Source: Planococcus circulans
GTDB taxonomy: Bacteria > Bacillota > Bacilli > Bacillales_A > Planococcaceae
Direction of reading: 5' to 3'
DNA: 64,000 bases
Assembly: GCF_020023385.1 (NCBI RefSeq)
Contig: NZ_JAIQCL010000009.1
Coordinates: 46,017-110,016 of the forward strand
The position numbers and the translations under genes were made by a program. Below, in pieces: positions 54,696 through 63,888 of the stretch. Every line of letters starts with the position of its first letter. The stretch's first letter is position 1. The notes under the pieces are model-generated. The model was not told the DNA's origin, made no database searches, and saw only the letters and a program-made list of their open reading frames with translations.

Positions 54696-56225
54696 TTGGA
54701 GAATAAAAAAAGAAACTACAAGAATGTACTGTCTTTCATTCCGACGGGGGAATTTTATTACAGAAAAGCGCTGAAAGAACTTCAGCGTGAAAATCATCCA
54801 AAAGCACATAAGTATTTACGCCGCGCGACAGAACTGAGCCCGAAGGATCCGCTTATTCTGACGCAGTACGGCATCGTGCTGATGGAAATGGAAGAATTCG
54901 AACAGGCGATGGAGATGCTGCATGCGGCGTATGAACTAGATCCAAAAGAGCCTGATATCCTATTTTTCCTCGCTGAAGTCCATGCACATATGGGCTTATT
55001 TTGGGATGCACGAAAATACGCCAAAAAATACCTGGTGTACGAAACGCAAGGCAAATACACGGCTGAAGCTATGGAAATCGTTGATTTTGCGGAACAGGAA
55101 GACTGGCAGCTTTTTGATGACGATGGTGAAGCGCAGGACAGCGAATATTATTATCGCCAGGAAAAGGCGCGCCGCATGATGGAACAGGGTGATTTTGCTG
55201 GAGCCATCGAGCTGCTGGAAAAACTGGTCGAAGAAAAGACGGATTTCTGGGGAGCCTATAATAATCTGGCGCTGGCTTATTTTTATATCGGAGAAGCCGA
55301 AATGGCCAAAGCACTGCTTCACGATGTACTGCGGAGAAATACAGGCAATCTGCACGCCCTCTGCAATTTAGCAGTCTTTCATTATTATGAAAAGAATGCG
55401 GAGTTGGAAGACGTCCTTGAGCTGTTGAAGAAAATCCAGCCTTACGTATTCGAGCACCGCTACAAACTGGGAGCGACGTTTGCGCTGGTCGGCAAATACA
55501 AGGAAGCTTATCGCTGGCTGAAAAGCTTGCAGAAACGCGGTTTTGATGGAGACCCCGCTTTCTATTTCTGGTTGTCGCATGCCGCCTACCATTCGGGACA
55601 TGAAGAGGCATCCAGACAGGCATGGGATCAATTGAAGAAAATGGATCCCGGCAAAGACGGCTATGAGCCGTGGAACGACCATTCCGCGATGCCTCATGCA
55701 GATGCGCTGGAGCATGACAGGGACTATCTCGTCGGAAAGCTGGATCATGAGAAGAAAAGTGAACGGCTATTCGGCTTGTTTCTGTTGGGCAAATCCGTGC
55801 ACAAGCAGGAAATCATCTCACATCCGAATTGGTTGGCATCGGATCAGCCTTCCGTCCTGGAAACCTTTGTCCTCGGCTACGCATTGGGCCACCCCTTCAA
55901 AGAGGAAGTTCCAGCTGAACATGCGTTCATGCGGGCGATGGAGACGGCCGAGCTTCTTTATATGCAAAGTGGAATGGTGACAAAGCAGCGGGCTGAAGTT
56001 TTTCAATTGTGGTTCCTGTTGGTCGAAGAGGCTTTCAGCCGGAATTATCGGTTTAAGAACCCGGCGGCATTAGCGGCAGCAGTAGACTATATGGCCAAAT
56101 CCTCTAAAAATGAAAAAATGATAAAACGGCACCAGGCGGATCGTTTTGGTATATCGGTCGCTACCTTGTCGAAATATATAAAAGAGATAGCCATTTACTT
56201 GCCGAATCTCGGCTCACAGGCATAA
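54696..56225 (+). CDS. yvcD: TPR-repeat protein YvcD
   Basis: 509 residues. Tetratricopeptide repeats fill the chain (for example AHKYLRRATELSPKDPLILTQYGIVLMEMEEFEQAMEMLHAAYELDPKEP near 35-85, then GAIELLEKLVEEKTDFWGAYNNLALAYFYIGEAEMAKALL and KYKEAYRWLKSLQKRG), suggesting a scaffold for protein contacts in the cytosol. No enzymatic motif is seen. The start is TTG with CGGAGG 6 bases upstream. B. subtilis yvcD occupies the same place between the his operon and trxB. Its targets are unknown. Confidence 0.88.
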   Translation: MENKKRNYKNVLSFIPTGEFYYRKALKELQRENHPKAHKYLRRATELSPKDPLILTQYGIVLMEMEEFEQAMEMLHAAYELDPKEPDILFFLAEVHAHMGLFWDARKYAKKYLVYETQGKYTAEAMEIVDFAEQEDWQLFDDDGEAQDSEYYYRQEKARRMMEQGDFAGAIELLEKLVEEKTDFWGAYNNLALAYFYIGEAEMAKALLHDVLRRNTGNLHALCNLAVFHYYEKNAELEDVLELLKKIQPYVFEHRYKLGATFALVGKYKEAYRWLKSLQKRGFDGDPAFYFWLSHAAYHSGHEEASRQAWDQLKKMDPGKDGYEPWNDHSAMPHADALEHDRDYLVGKLDHEKKSERLFGLFLLGKSVHKQEIISHPNWLASDQPSVLETFVLGYALGHPFKEEVPAEHAFMRAMETAELLYMQSGMVTKQRAEVFQLWFLLVEEAFSRNYRFKNPAALAAAVDYMAKSSKNEKMIKRHQADRFGISVATLSKYIKEIAIYLPNLGSQA

Positions 56226-56261
56226 AAGTTGAAGCTTTTGCCGGAATCTTATACGATTTAG

Positions 56262-57251
<990 letters not shown>

Positions 57252-57342
57252 TTGTTTCTTAATCATTTTGTAACGCGCTTGTCATGAACAAGGGTTATAG
57301 TAGGAAGAGTAAATTGACCCCCTTTTTATAAAGAATTTTTGA

Positions 57343-57384
57343 TGGGCCATCTTTCGAGCTACTCGGAAGATGGCCTCTTTTTTT
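57343..57384 (+). terminator. Terminator downstream of trxB
   Basis: GGCCATCTT / AAGATGGCC with a 13-nt loop, then TCTTTTTTT. Its distance from the trxB stop (about 90 bp) leaves a long 3' end. Confidence 0.8.
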
Positions 57385-57392
57385 GCATTCTT

Positions 57393-57422
57393 TTGCATGA
57401 CACACCAGGATACATGTATAAT
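57393..57422 (+). promoter_or_regulatory. Promoter of the yvcI-rapZ-glmR-whiA-crh operon
   Basis: TTGCAT (57393-57398), 18-nt spacer, TATAAT (57417-57422), directly after the upstream terminator. Confidence 0.65.
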
Positions 57423-57456
57423 GGAGTAAGTTTACAATAGATGCGGAGTGTCGAAT

Positions 57457-57942
57457 GTGCAGCGAATCGCGAATTTATTAGTCATCAAAAATGGGCAAGT
57501 CTTATTATTGAAGAAACCACGGCGTGACTGGTATGTGGCACCCGGTGGGAAGATGGAGGCCGGAGAGTCGATTTTCGAAGCGGCAGTCCGTGAGTTCAAA
57601 GAAGAAACGAACGCTACCCCGATCGGTACACATTTAAAAGGGGTCTATACGATGATGATCCAGGAAAATGACCAAATTGTGGACGAGTGGATGTTGTATA
57701 CATTTGCTGCAAATAATTTGGCTGGAGATATATTTGAAGAAACAACTGAAGGATTGCTGGAATGGCATCCAGTCGGGGAACTGGCGTTTTTGCCGATGGC
57801 AGAAGGCGATCGGACCAATCTGCAATTTGCAGCCAACCGGCCAGGCATTCAATATGGAACTTTCTATTACACGCCGGAATTCCAGCTGATCAAAGAGAAC
57901 ATCCAATCATCAACTGAAGAGGTGAACCACCAGAATGGATAA
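57457..57942 (+). CDS. yvcI: NUDIX hydrolase YvcI
   Basis: 161 residues from the GTG at 57457. The Nudix box is complete: [22 protein letters not shown]. It hydrolyses a nucleoside-diphosphate-linked substrate, probably an (oxidised) nucleotide; specificity is not known. Start: GCGGAG is 8 bases before this GTG. An in-frame GTG at 57448 adds MSN and aligns better with the B. subtilis N-terminus, but it abuts the ribosome-binding site. First gene of the conserved yvcI-yvcJ-yvcK-yvcL-crh cluster; overlaps rapZ by 8 nt. Confidence 0.92.
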   Translation: MQRIANLLVIKNGQVLLLKKPRRDWYVAPGGKMEAGESIFEAAVREFKEETNATPIGTHLKGVYTMMIQENDQIVDEWMLYTFAANNLAGDIFEETTEGLLEWHPVGELAFLPMAEGDRTNLQFAANRPGIQYGTFYYTPEFQLIKENIQSSTEEVNHQNG

Positions 57943-58816
57943 CCGTAAGGAAGAAACTGAGTTAATCATCATCACTGGCATGTCAGGCGCAGGAAAGACT
58001 GTCGCAATCCAAAGCTTCGAAGATCTGGGTTTTTTTACAATTGACAATTTACCGCCTGCATTATTGCCTACTTTTATCAAATTGATGAGGGATTCAGGGA
58101 AATCGATGAAGCGGGTAGCGGCCGTTATGGATTTGCGCGGCGGTGACTTTTTCGATAGCCTCTTGGACGCAATCGACCATTTGTCGCAGGAACCGAACGT
58201 TTCCATCACCGTTCTATTTCTGGATGCGGAAAATCAGACATTAGTGAGCCGTTACAAAGAAACGAGAAGATCCCACCCGTTGTCTCCAGGCGGATTGGTC
58301 TTGGGCGGTATCAAAAAAGAACGCGATATGCTGAGCGACCTTCAAGGAAGAGCGCAATTTATCTATAATACTTCCGGTATGACCCCGCGTCAGCTGAAAG
58401 AAAGAATCATCGCCGATTTTTCATCAAAGACCAGTAATGTCTTCACAGTGAATGTGATGTCTTTCGGATTCAAGCATGGGATGCCAATCGATGCCGACTT
58501 AGTGTTTGACGTCCGCTTTTTGCCGAATCCTTACTATATTGAAGAGTTGAATCCCTTGTCAGGCCTCGATGAACGGGTCTCAAGCTATGTACTGAAATGG
58601 CAGGAGACGCAGACACTCCTAGAAAAACTGACGGATTTACTGCAGTTCATGATTCCGCAGTATAAAAACGAAGGAAAAGCGCAGCTGGTCATAGCGTTTG
58701 GCTGTACGGGCGGCCAACACCGTTCAGTGACTTTGGCCGAATACTATGGCAAGCTTCTGGCTGAAAACAATAAAGTCATCGTGACGCACAGGGATGTCAA
58801 AATAAGAAAGGATTGA
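57935..58816 (+). CDS. rapZ: RapZ/YvcJ nucleotide-binding protein
   Basis: 293 residues. Walker [14 protein letters not shown] (about 13-25), then [16 protein letters not shown] and the C-terminal [22 protein letters not shown] typical of the family. The protein hydrolyses ATP/GTP; in Enterobacteria RapZ guides small-RNA decay in glucosamine-6-phosphate control, while B. subtilis YvcJ influences competence and carbon metabolism. It sits with glmR, the other cell-wall-precursor regulator. Confidence 0.95.
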   Translation: MDNRKEETELIIITGMSGAGKTVAIQSFEDLGFFTIDNLPPALLPTFIKLMRDSGKSMKRVAAVMDLRGGDFFDSLLDAIDHLSQEPNVSITVLFLDAENQTLVSRYKETRRSHPLSPGGLVLGGIKKERDMLSDLQGRAQFIYNTSGMTPRQLKERIIADFSSKTSNVFTVNVMSFGFKHGMPIDADLVFDVRFLPNPYYIEELNPLSGLDERVSSYVLKWQETQTLLEKLTDLLQFMIPQYKNEGKAQLVIAFGCTGGQHRSVTLAEYYGKLLAENNKVIVTHRDVKIRKD

Positions 58817-58820
58817 GTGC

Positions 58821-59816
58821 ATGGAACGCAACCAGCACCGGAAACGCGTCGTTATTTTAGGAGGCGGAACGGGACTTTCAACACTTTTGCGCGGATTGAA
58901 GTTGTATCCGTTAGATTTGACGGCTATCGTAACTGTTGCGGATGACGGAGGAAGTTCAGGCCGTTTAAGAAATGATTTGGATATTCCTCCTCCAGGTGAT
59001 ATTCGAAATGTCCTTGCGGCATTGTCGGATACGGAACCTTTAGTTGCTGAAATGTTCCAATATCGCTTTAAACATTCCTTAGACCTCGATGGGCACTCCC
59101 TAGGAAATTTGATGCTTGCAGCACTTACGGATATTACGGGAGACTTTTCCCATGCAGTCCGTGAAATGAGCCGGGTATTAAGCGTCAACGGAACTGTCTT
59201 GCCTGCAGCCAATCAAATCGTGACGCTCAATGCGGAATTGGAAGATGGGACCATCATCAAAGGCGAGTCTAAAATCCCTGCCTACCTGCAGCCGATCAAA
59301 CGGGTGTTCATCGAACCTCACGATGTGAAAACTTTGCCTGCCACTATCGCAGCGATTGAAAGTGCGGATGTGATCGTTGTCGGGCCAGGGTCTCTTTATA
59401 CCAGTATTTTACCTAATCTATTGGTGAAGGATATCAAAAAAGCAGTAATTGCTGCGAAGGCTAAGAAAATATACATCTGCAACCTAATGACACAAGCGGG
59501 TGAAACCTATAAATATACAGCCTCTGATCATGTGAAGGCATTATATGAGCATGTAGGGGAGAGTTTTCTGGATGCCATTTTGCTTGATAAAGTCCAAATG
59601 CCACCGCTCGTTGCCGAGCGTTACAAAAAAGAGAAGGCATCGCCGGTTGAATACGATGAAGAGCGGCTAAAGCAGATGGGACTTGAAGTCTATAGAAAAG
59701 ACATTGCCAACATCTTTGGCGAAACTGTCCGGCATGAGCCAATGAAAGTGGCGGAATGGTTATTTGAATATGCTGGAGGCCGTGCCAGTGAAGATTCGAA
59801 GCAGCTTTATTTCTAG
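58821..59816 (+). CDS. glmR: GlmR (YvcK), regulator of cell-wall precursor flux
   Basis: 331 residues, UPF0052/CofD-like fold. N-terminal nucleotide-sugar-binding motif VVILGGGTGLSTLLRGLK and VADDGGSSGRLRNDLDIPPPGDIRN; VVGPGSLYTSILPNL and ICNLMTQAGET later. In B. subtilis YvcK/GlmR is needed on gluconeogenic media, binds UDP-GlcNAc and stimulates GlmS to direct carbon to peptidoglycan. Spacing of 4 nt after rapZ, ribosome-binding site AAGGATTGAG. Confidence 0.95.
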   Translation: MERNQHRKRVVILGGGTGLSTLLRGLKLYPLDLTAIVTVADDGGSSGRLRNDLDIPPPGDIRNVLAALSDTEPLVAEMFQYRFKHSLDLDGHSLGNLMLAALTDITGDFSHAVREMSRVLSVNGTVLPAANQIVTLNAELEDGTIIKGESKIPAYLQPIKRVFIEPHDVKTLPATIAAIESADVIVVGPGSLYTSILPNLLVKDIKKAVIAAKAKKIYICNLMTQAGETYKYTASDHVKALYEHVGESFLDAILLDKVQMPPLVAERYKKEKASPVEYDEERLKQMGLEVYRKDIANIFGETVRHEPMKVAEWLFEYAGGRASEDSKQLYF

Positions 59817-59839
59817 TGCTTTGAAAGGGGGAACGAATT

Positions 59840-60790
59840 TTGTCTTTTGCATCTGAAACCAAAAAAGAAATGACGCAATTAGAAGTGGATGATTGCTGTG
59901 GAAAAGCAGAGTTGTCCGCAATGATCCGGATGAATGGAACCCTATCGTTTTCCAATCGGCAATTGAGCCTGGATATCCAAACCGAAAATGCGGCAATTGC
60001 CCGACGCATCTACACACTTTTAAAGCGTTTCTACAAAGCATATCCTGTTGAATTGCTCGTCAGAAAAAAGATGCGCCTAAAAAAGAACAACATCTATATT
60101 TGCAGAATCCGTGAAGGCGCCAAACATATTCTTGAGGATCTGGAAATTTTGACGGAAGGCTTCCAGTTCCAGCATCAGATCGTCAAGTCGCTGATTGAGA
60201 AGAACTGCTGTAAACGCTCTTATCTGAGGGGAGCTTTTTTGGCGGGAGGATCCGTCAACAATCCCGAAACTTCATCCTACCATTTGGAAATCTATTCACT
60301 TTACAAAGACCATGCAGATTCTCTGGTTGAGTTGATGAACGAGTTCCATTTAAACAGCAAAACGATCGAGCGGAAAAAAGGGTTTGTGACTTATTTGAAA
60401 GAAGCAGAAAAAATCTCTGACTTTCTGAGCATCACAGGAGCACATTCCGCTCTATTGAAGTTTGAGGATGTCCGAATCATTCGGGACATGCGCAACAGCG
60501 TCAACCGTCTTGTGAATTGTGAGACCGCTAACTTAAACAAAACCATCGATGCTGCATTGCGGCAAGTGGAAAACATCCGTTTTATCGATCAAACAATCGG
60601 AATCGATCAATTGCCTGAAAGATTGCGTGAAATTGCCCGACTTCGGGTAGAGTATCAAGACGTGACTCTTAAAGAATTAGGGGAAATGGTATCAGGTGGT
60701 ACGGTAAGCAAGTCGGGAGTAAACCACCGGCTGCGGAAAATTGATGAGATTGCAGCGTCATTGAGAAAAGGAGAAATGATCGGCCGCTAA
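59840..60790 (+). CDS. whiA: WhiA-family DNA-binding protein
   Basis: 316 residues. N-terminal LAGLIDADG-homing-endonuclease-like domain ([23 protein letters not shown], lacking the nuclease acidic pair) and C-terminal helix-turn-helix ([37 protein letters not shown]). In Bacillus WhiA affects cell division and chromosome segregation. The start is TTG with AAAGGGGGAA upstream; the N-terminus [14 protein letters not shown] matches the family. Fourth gene of the operon. Confidence 0.96.
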   Translation: MSFASETKKEMTQLEVDDCCGKAELSAMIRMNGTLSFSNRQLSLDIQTENAAIARRIYTLLKRFYKAYPVELLVRKKMRLKKNNIYICRIREGAKHILEDLEILTEGFQFQHQIVKSLIEKNCCKRSYLRGAFLAGGSVNNPETSSYHLEIYSLYKDHADSLVELMNEFHLNSKTIERKKGFVTYLKEAEKISDFLSITGAHSALLKFEDVRIIRDMRNSVNRLVNCETANLNKTIDAALRQVENIRFIDQTIGIDQLPERLREIARLRVEYQDVTLKELGEMVSGGTVSKSGVNHRLRKIDEIAASLRKGEMIGR

Positions 60791-60844
60791 ATAAGGGCTG
60801 TTCTTTCATATAAATGAGAGCGAAGTTTTCGGAGGAGGATATGT

Positions 60845-61102
60845 ATGGTTGAAAAACAGGTGAAAGTACTATTAAAAACAGGTCTTCAAGCAAGGCAGGC
60901 AGCTTTATTTGTTCAGGAAGCGAACCGGTACACTGCGGATGTCTATTTAGAAAAAGACAATAAAAAAGTAAATGCCAAAAGCATCATGGGAATCATGAGC
61001 CTCGCCATCAGCAAAGGCACAGAGGTAACAATTTCGGCAGATGGATTGGATGAAGAGAAAGCGGTTCATGCTTTATCGGAAATCATCGAACAGGAAGCTT
61101 AA
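60845..61102 (+). CDS. crh: HPr-like catabolite repression protein Crh
   Basis: 85 residues, HPr fold. Position 15 is Gln (KTGLQARQA) in place of HPr's catalytic His, so PTS phosphotransfer is impossible; the regulatory Ser46 (NAKSIMGIMSLA) is kept. Ser46-P-Crh, made by HprK (gene in this window), acts as a CcpA corepressor. Ribosome-binding site CGGAGGAGG. It ends the yvcI operon. Confidence 0.97.
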   Translation: MVEKQVKVLLKTGLQARQAALFVQEANRYTADVYLEKDNKKVNAKSIMGIMSLAISKGTEVTISADGLDEEKAVHALSEIIEQEA

Positions 61103-61116
61103 TCATCATTAAACAG

Positions 61117-61157
61117 AAAAAAACTCACAGCCATGGGCCGTGAGTTTTTGTTTTAGA
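61117..61157. terminator. Bidirectional terminator between crh and clpP
   Basis: AAACTCACAGCC / GGCCGTGAGTTT (one mismatch) with A- and T-runs on both sides, between convergent genes; it overlaps the clpP stop codon. Confidence 0.85.
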
Positions 61158-61764
61158 TATCTTTTTTATGGTCTTCAGGCAACTTGCTGCGTGTGATGAC
61201 CTGGTCGATCAAGCCGTATTCAAGTGCACGTTCTGCTGTCATGAAGTTATCGCGGTCTGTATCTTTGGAAATGACATCGATTGGCTGACCTGTGCGTTCA
61301 GAAAGAATCTGGTTCAGCTTCTCGCGAAGGTGAAGAATACGTTTCGCAGCAATTTCAATTTCAGTTGCTTGGCCTTGAGCACCGCCAAGTGGTTGGTGAA
61401 TCATGACTTCAGCATTTGGAAGCGCCAAGCGTTTGCCTTTTGTTCCTGCTGCAAGTAAGAAAGCTCCCATTGAAGCGGCCATACCGATACAGATTGTTTG
61501 AACATCGGGACGAATAAACTGCATTGTGTCATAAATCGCCATTCCGGCAGTGATGCTGCCGCCCGGGCTGTTGATGTAAATTGAAATATCCTTATCTGGA
61601 TCTTCTGCTTCCAAGAACAAAAGTTGTGCAACAATTGAATTTGCAACATTATCATCAATGCCGCTGCCCAGCATAATTACGCGGTCTTTCAACAAACGTG
61701 AATAGATATCATAAGCACGTTCGCCTCGGCTAGTTTGTTCAATTACTGTAGGAATTAAGTTCAT
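61153..61764 (-). CDS. clpP: ATP-dependent Clp protease proteolytic subunit ClpP
   Basis: 203 residues. Catalytic triad Ser98 (GMAASMGAF), His123 ([10 protein letters not shown]) and Asp172 (DTDRDNF) at the standard numbers. The N-terminal axial-loop segment [24 protein letters not shown] is intact. ClpP forms a tetradecamer with ClpC/ClpX/ClpE for regulated proteolysis; ComK (also in the window) is a known ClpCP substrate. Ribosome-binding site GAGGAGGA. A CtsR operator overlaps its promoter region. Confidence 0.98.
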   Translation of the reverse strand: MNLIPTVIEQTSRGERAYDIYSRLLKDRVIMLGSGIDDNVANSIVAQLLFLEAEDPDKDISIYINSPGGSITAGMAIYDTMQFIRPDVQTICIGMAASMGAFLLAAGTKGKRLALPNAEVMIHQPLGGAQGQATEIEIAAKRILHLREKLNQILSERTGQPIDVISKDTDRDNFMTAERALEYGLIDQVITRSKLPEDHKKDI

Positions 61765-61843
61765 AGAATAGTTCCTCCTCGATTAAGTGGTTTGCAAACA
61801 ATGCTGAAAGTTCTATCAGCTGTACTATTATCATACACATGAT

Positions 61844-61860
61844 GGTCAATGAAGGTCAAA
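61844..61860 (-). promoter_or_regulatory. CtsR heat-shock operator at the clpP promoter
   Basis: GGTCAAT-GAA-GGTCAAA matches the CtsR heptad repeat RGTCAAA-NAN-RGTCAAA with one mismatch. Read on the clpP strand, it contains TTGACC, which with an 18-nt spacer to TATGAT forms a plausible promoter, so bound CtsR would cover the -35 box. Confidence 0.82.
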
Positions 61861-61883
61861 TCTAACGAATCAAAAAAATAGAC

Positions 61884-61912
61884 TTGATTAAGTTGAAATA
61901 CTTTTGTATAAT
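61884..61912 (+). promoter_or_regulatory. Promoter of the tRNA-Arg gene
   Basis: TTGATT (61884-61889), 17-nt spacer, TATAAT (61907-61912), 24 bp before the tRNA. Confidence 0.75.
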
Positions 61913-61936
61913 AGAAAAGTCGCTAATAGCGAAAAC

Positions 61937-62008
61937 GCCCTCGTAGTGTAATGGATCACACGTAAGATTCCGGTTCTTGAGATGGAGGTTCGATTCCTTC
62001 CGAGGGCA
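61937..62008 (+). tRNA. tRNA-Arg (anticodon CCG)
   Basis: A complete cloverleaf can be drawn by eye: acceptor GCCCTCG / CGAGGGC with discriminator A, D-arm GTGT / ACAC, anticodon stem TAAGA / TCTTG with loop TTCCGGT (anticodon CCG), and T-arm GGAGG-TTCGATT-CCTTC. CCA is not encoded. It reads CGG codons. A single tRNA-Arg gene beside clpP fits what I recall of the Bacillus arrangement. Confidence 0.93.
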
Positions 62009-62018
62009 TAAAAAAAGC

Positions 62019-62058
62019 AAAGCTCATTTTACCTTATCCGGTAAAATGGGCTTTTTTT
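62019..62058 (+). terminator. Terminator of the tRNA-Arg gene
   Basis: AGCTCATTTTACC / GGTAAAATGGGCT, 6-nt loop, then T7. Confidence 0.9.
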
Positions 62059-62307
62059 GTGGCGGTAGTAAGATTTTCAAATCGGTTACAACTTATTAAA
62101 TAGAAATAGACATCTGGGACGGCTATAAATTTCACTTTCCAATCCATAATCGCTCTATCTTTTTTTTATGACTAGTCAATCTCTATAGTTTGCTGTCCGG
62201 TATCTCCCAGTGAAACCATTTGCATTTATGTTTCAAAAAGAAACGTTTAAAAGAACTCCAGCAAAGGGAAATGATTAGTAATACATACTAGTGAAGAGGT
62301 GGAGCTT
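62059..62307. other. Gap upstream of lemA
   Basis: About 250 AT-rich bases with no frame of note. A small inverted repeat GTTTC-AAAAA-GAAAC lies near 62229-62243, possibly part of the lemA promoter region. No other signal seen. Confidence 0.4.
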
Positions 62308-62892
62308 TTGAGAAAATTATTGATTCCCATCATTATTGTGATTGCGATTATTGTCATCATCGCGGCAATTTTGGTGCCGAGTTATAACAACTTTGTGCAG
62401 CTTGAAGAGGATGTCAATCAGTCCTATGCTCAGATTGAAAACCAATTGCAGCGCAGGCTTGATTTGATTCCGAACCTGGTTGAGACGGTGAAAGGATTTG
62501 CCGACCAGGAACAGGATGTCATTGATAGTGTAACGGAGGCCCGTTCGAATTTAGCCGGGGCTGAAGGCATCAGTGAGCAAGCTGAGGCGGATGCCGAGTT
62601 GAGCGGGGCATTGAGCCGTTTGTTGGTGGTGGTGGAGAACTACCCTGAAATTCGTTCCAGTGAAAATTTCCAGCAGCTTTCTGATGAATTGGCAGGTACG
62701 GAAAATCGGATAGCGGTAGCCAGACAGGATTATAATGGAACGGTTTCTGAATTTAACCGCAAAGCCAGAAGTTTTCCTGGAAACATGATTGCGGGAGTTT
62801 TTGGTTTTGACGAGAAAGAGTATTTTGAAGCGGATCCGGATGCTTCTGAAGCACCGGAAGTCGATTTCGGAACTGATGAGGATGAACAATGA
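62308..62892 (+). CDS. lemA: LemA family protein
   Basis: 194 residues. One N-terminal membrane helix (about 3-25), then the LemA helical bundle with YNNFVQLEEDVNQSYAQIENQLQRRLDLIPNLVETVKG and ENFQQLSDELAGTENRIAVARQDYN, and an acidic C-terminus. Function of LemA is not settled; it is anchored in the membrane and often encoded next to TPM-domain proteins, as here. Start TTG lies after AGAGGTGGAG; a GTG three codons earlier falls inside that site. Overlaps the next gene by ATGA. Confidence 0.92.
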   Translation: MRKLLIPIIIVIAIIVIIAAILVPSYNNFVQLEEDVNQSYAQIENQLQRRLDLIPNLVETVKGFADQEQDVIDSVTEARSNLAGAEGISEQAEADAELSGALSRLLVVVENYPEIRSSENFQQLSDELAGTENRIAVARQDYNGTVSEFNRKARSFPGNMIAGVFGFDEKEYFEADPDASEAPEVDFGTDEDEQ

Positions 62893-63686
62893 GACGCAGA
62901 ATAGTGCTCATCTGCTTCCTGCTGCTGATGGTCAGTGGGCGTGGCTTGGCAGCTGACTTTCCGGAATTGACGAATGATCTCTATGTTCAAGACGAAGTCG
63001 GTATTTTGACGGAGCAGCAGAAAGAAGAAATCCGTCAATTGGGTCGTGGGCTGGAAGACGCCACAACTGCTCAAATCATGTTGCTGGTGATTCCGACACT
63101 TGAAGGCGAGCCGATCGAAAGCTACGCCAACGAAGCGTTCCGCCATTATGGCGTCGGGGCGGAAGAGGAAAACAACGGCGTTCTGGTGGTGGTGTCACTG
63201 GATGAACCGGATAATCGGGAAATCTATGTGGAAATCGGCTACGGCCTTGAAGGTGCGTTGCCGGATGGAAAAGTCGGCCGGATTTTGGATGAATACGCGA
63301 TTCCTTATTTGAGCCAAGGCAATTATAGTGAAGGCGTCATCAATTTATATGAAGTTCTCTATCAGGAAGTCGCTGCTGAATATCAATGGAACGGTGAACC
63401 TGTAGAACCGCAGGCAGCCACTTCCCAACAACCGCAGGAAGGGCTTCCGCCGTTCATGACCATCCTGATCGTGTCCGCGATCCTCATTCTGATTACTGGG
63501 GGTGGAGGCGGCAAAGGTGGTGGACGTGCGAGACGCCGAGGCGGAAGAGGCGTTTATATGGGCCCCGGAAGCTTCGGCGGTGGATTTGGTGGTGGAGGCT
63601 TCGGTGGTGGAGGCTTCGGTGGTGGTGGTTTCCGCGGGGGCGGAGGCGGCTCATCCGGAGGCGGCGGCGCTGGCCGAGGTTTCTAA
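62889..63686 (+). CDS. TPM-domain (YgcG-like) membrane protein with glycine-rich tail
   Basis: 265 residues. Signal peptide (1-21), an extracytoplasmic TPM domain (about 25-165: YVQDEVGILTEQQKEEIRQLG ... VEIGYGLEGALPDGKVGRILDE), a membrane helix (about 189-203), then an Arg/Gly stretch and a tail of almost pure Gly/Phe/Ser. TPM domains are thought to be phosphatase-like or to assist membrane-complex repair (photosystem II repair in plants). Translationally coupled with LemA, with which it presumably works. The Gly-rich tail would lie on the cytoplasmic side. Confidence 0.9.
   Translation: MRRRIVLICFLLLMVSGRGLAADFPELTNDLYVQDEVGILTEQQKEEIRQLGRGLEDATTAQIMLLVIPTLEGEPIESYANEAFRHYGVGAEEENNGVLVVVSLDEPDNREIYVEIGYGLEGALPDGKVGRILDEYAIPYLSQGNYSEGVINLYEVLYQEVAAEYQWNGEPVEPQAATSQQPQEGLPPFMTILIVSAILILITGGGGGKGGGRARRRGGRGVYMGPGSFGGGFGGGGFGGGGFGGGGFRGGGGGSSGGGGAGRGF
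63570..63635 (+). repeat. 15-bp tandem repeats in the Gly-rich tail of the TPM gene
   Basis: Units like GGTGGAGGCTTCGGT repeat about four times in frame (GGGFG units). Near-identical adjacent copies suggest slippage and length variation between strains. Confidence 0.7.
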
Positions 63687-63744
63687 AGGTTTAAGAAAGT
63701 ATGGTTTTTAGCTTACGTTCCTTTATACGGGCGCTTACGCTTTT

Positions 63745-63872
63745 CTTTGTCCAGACTCCAGCAGCCAGCCCCTCGAGTCGCTTCAGCCTTGCCAAGAATG
63801 GCTGAAGAACGCCATTACCGGCAAGGCTTCCAGCGCTTGTCGGCGCTTAACGGCTGCTTGCGCTTTTCTATT
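63745..63872. repeat. Bacillales-type dispersed intergenic repeat
   Basis: Segment running from TTTGTCCAGACTCCAGCAGCC through CCCCTCGAGTCGCTTCAG to TCGGCGCTTAACGGCTGCTTGCGCTTTTCT. I recognise this layout (CTCGAGTCGCTTCAG plus GCTTGCGCTTTTCT) as common between genes in many Bacillales genomes, from memory. It has internal inverted arms: GCCTTGCC / GGCAAGGC and GGCTGAAG / CTTCAGCC. It lies just ahead of the glutaredoxin-like gene, with no coding potential. Confidence 0.6.
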
Positions 63873-63888
63873 AGAAAGAAGGTATACA

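Noticed and set aside
57252..57342. Possible riboswitch or small RNA in the trxB-yvcI gap
   Set aside because: Only a terminator hairpin and a promoter are visible; the remaining 90 bp show no conserved fold that I recognise.
63570..63635. Gly-codon tandem repeat considered as a CRISPR-like or mobile repeat
   Set aside because: Units are in frame within the TPM gene and encode its Gly-rich tail; there are no spacers.
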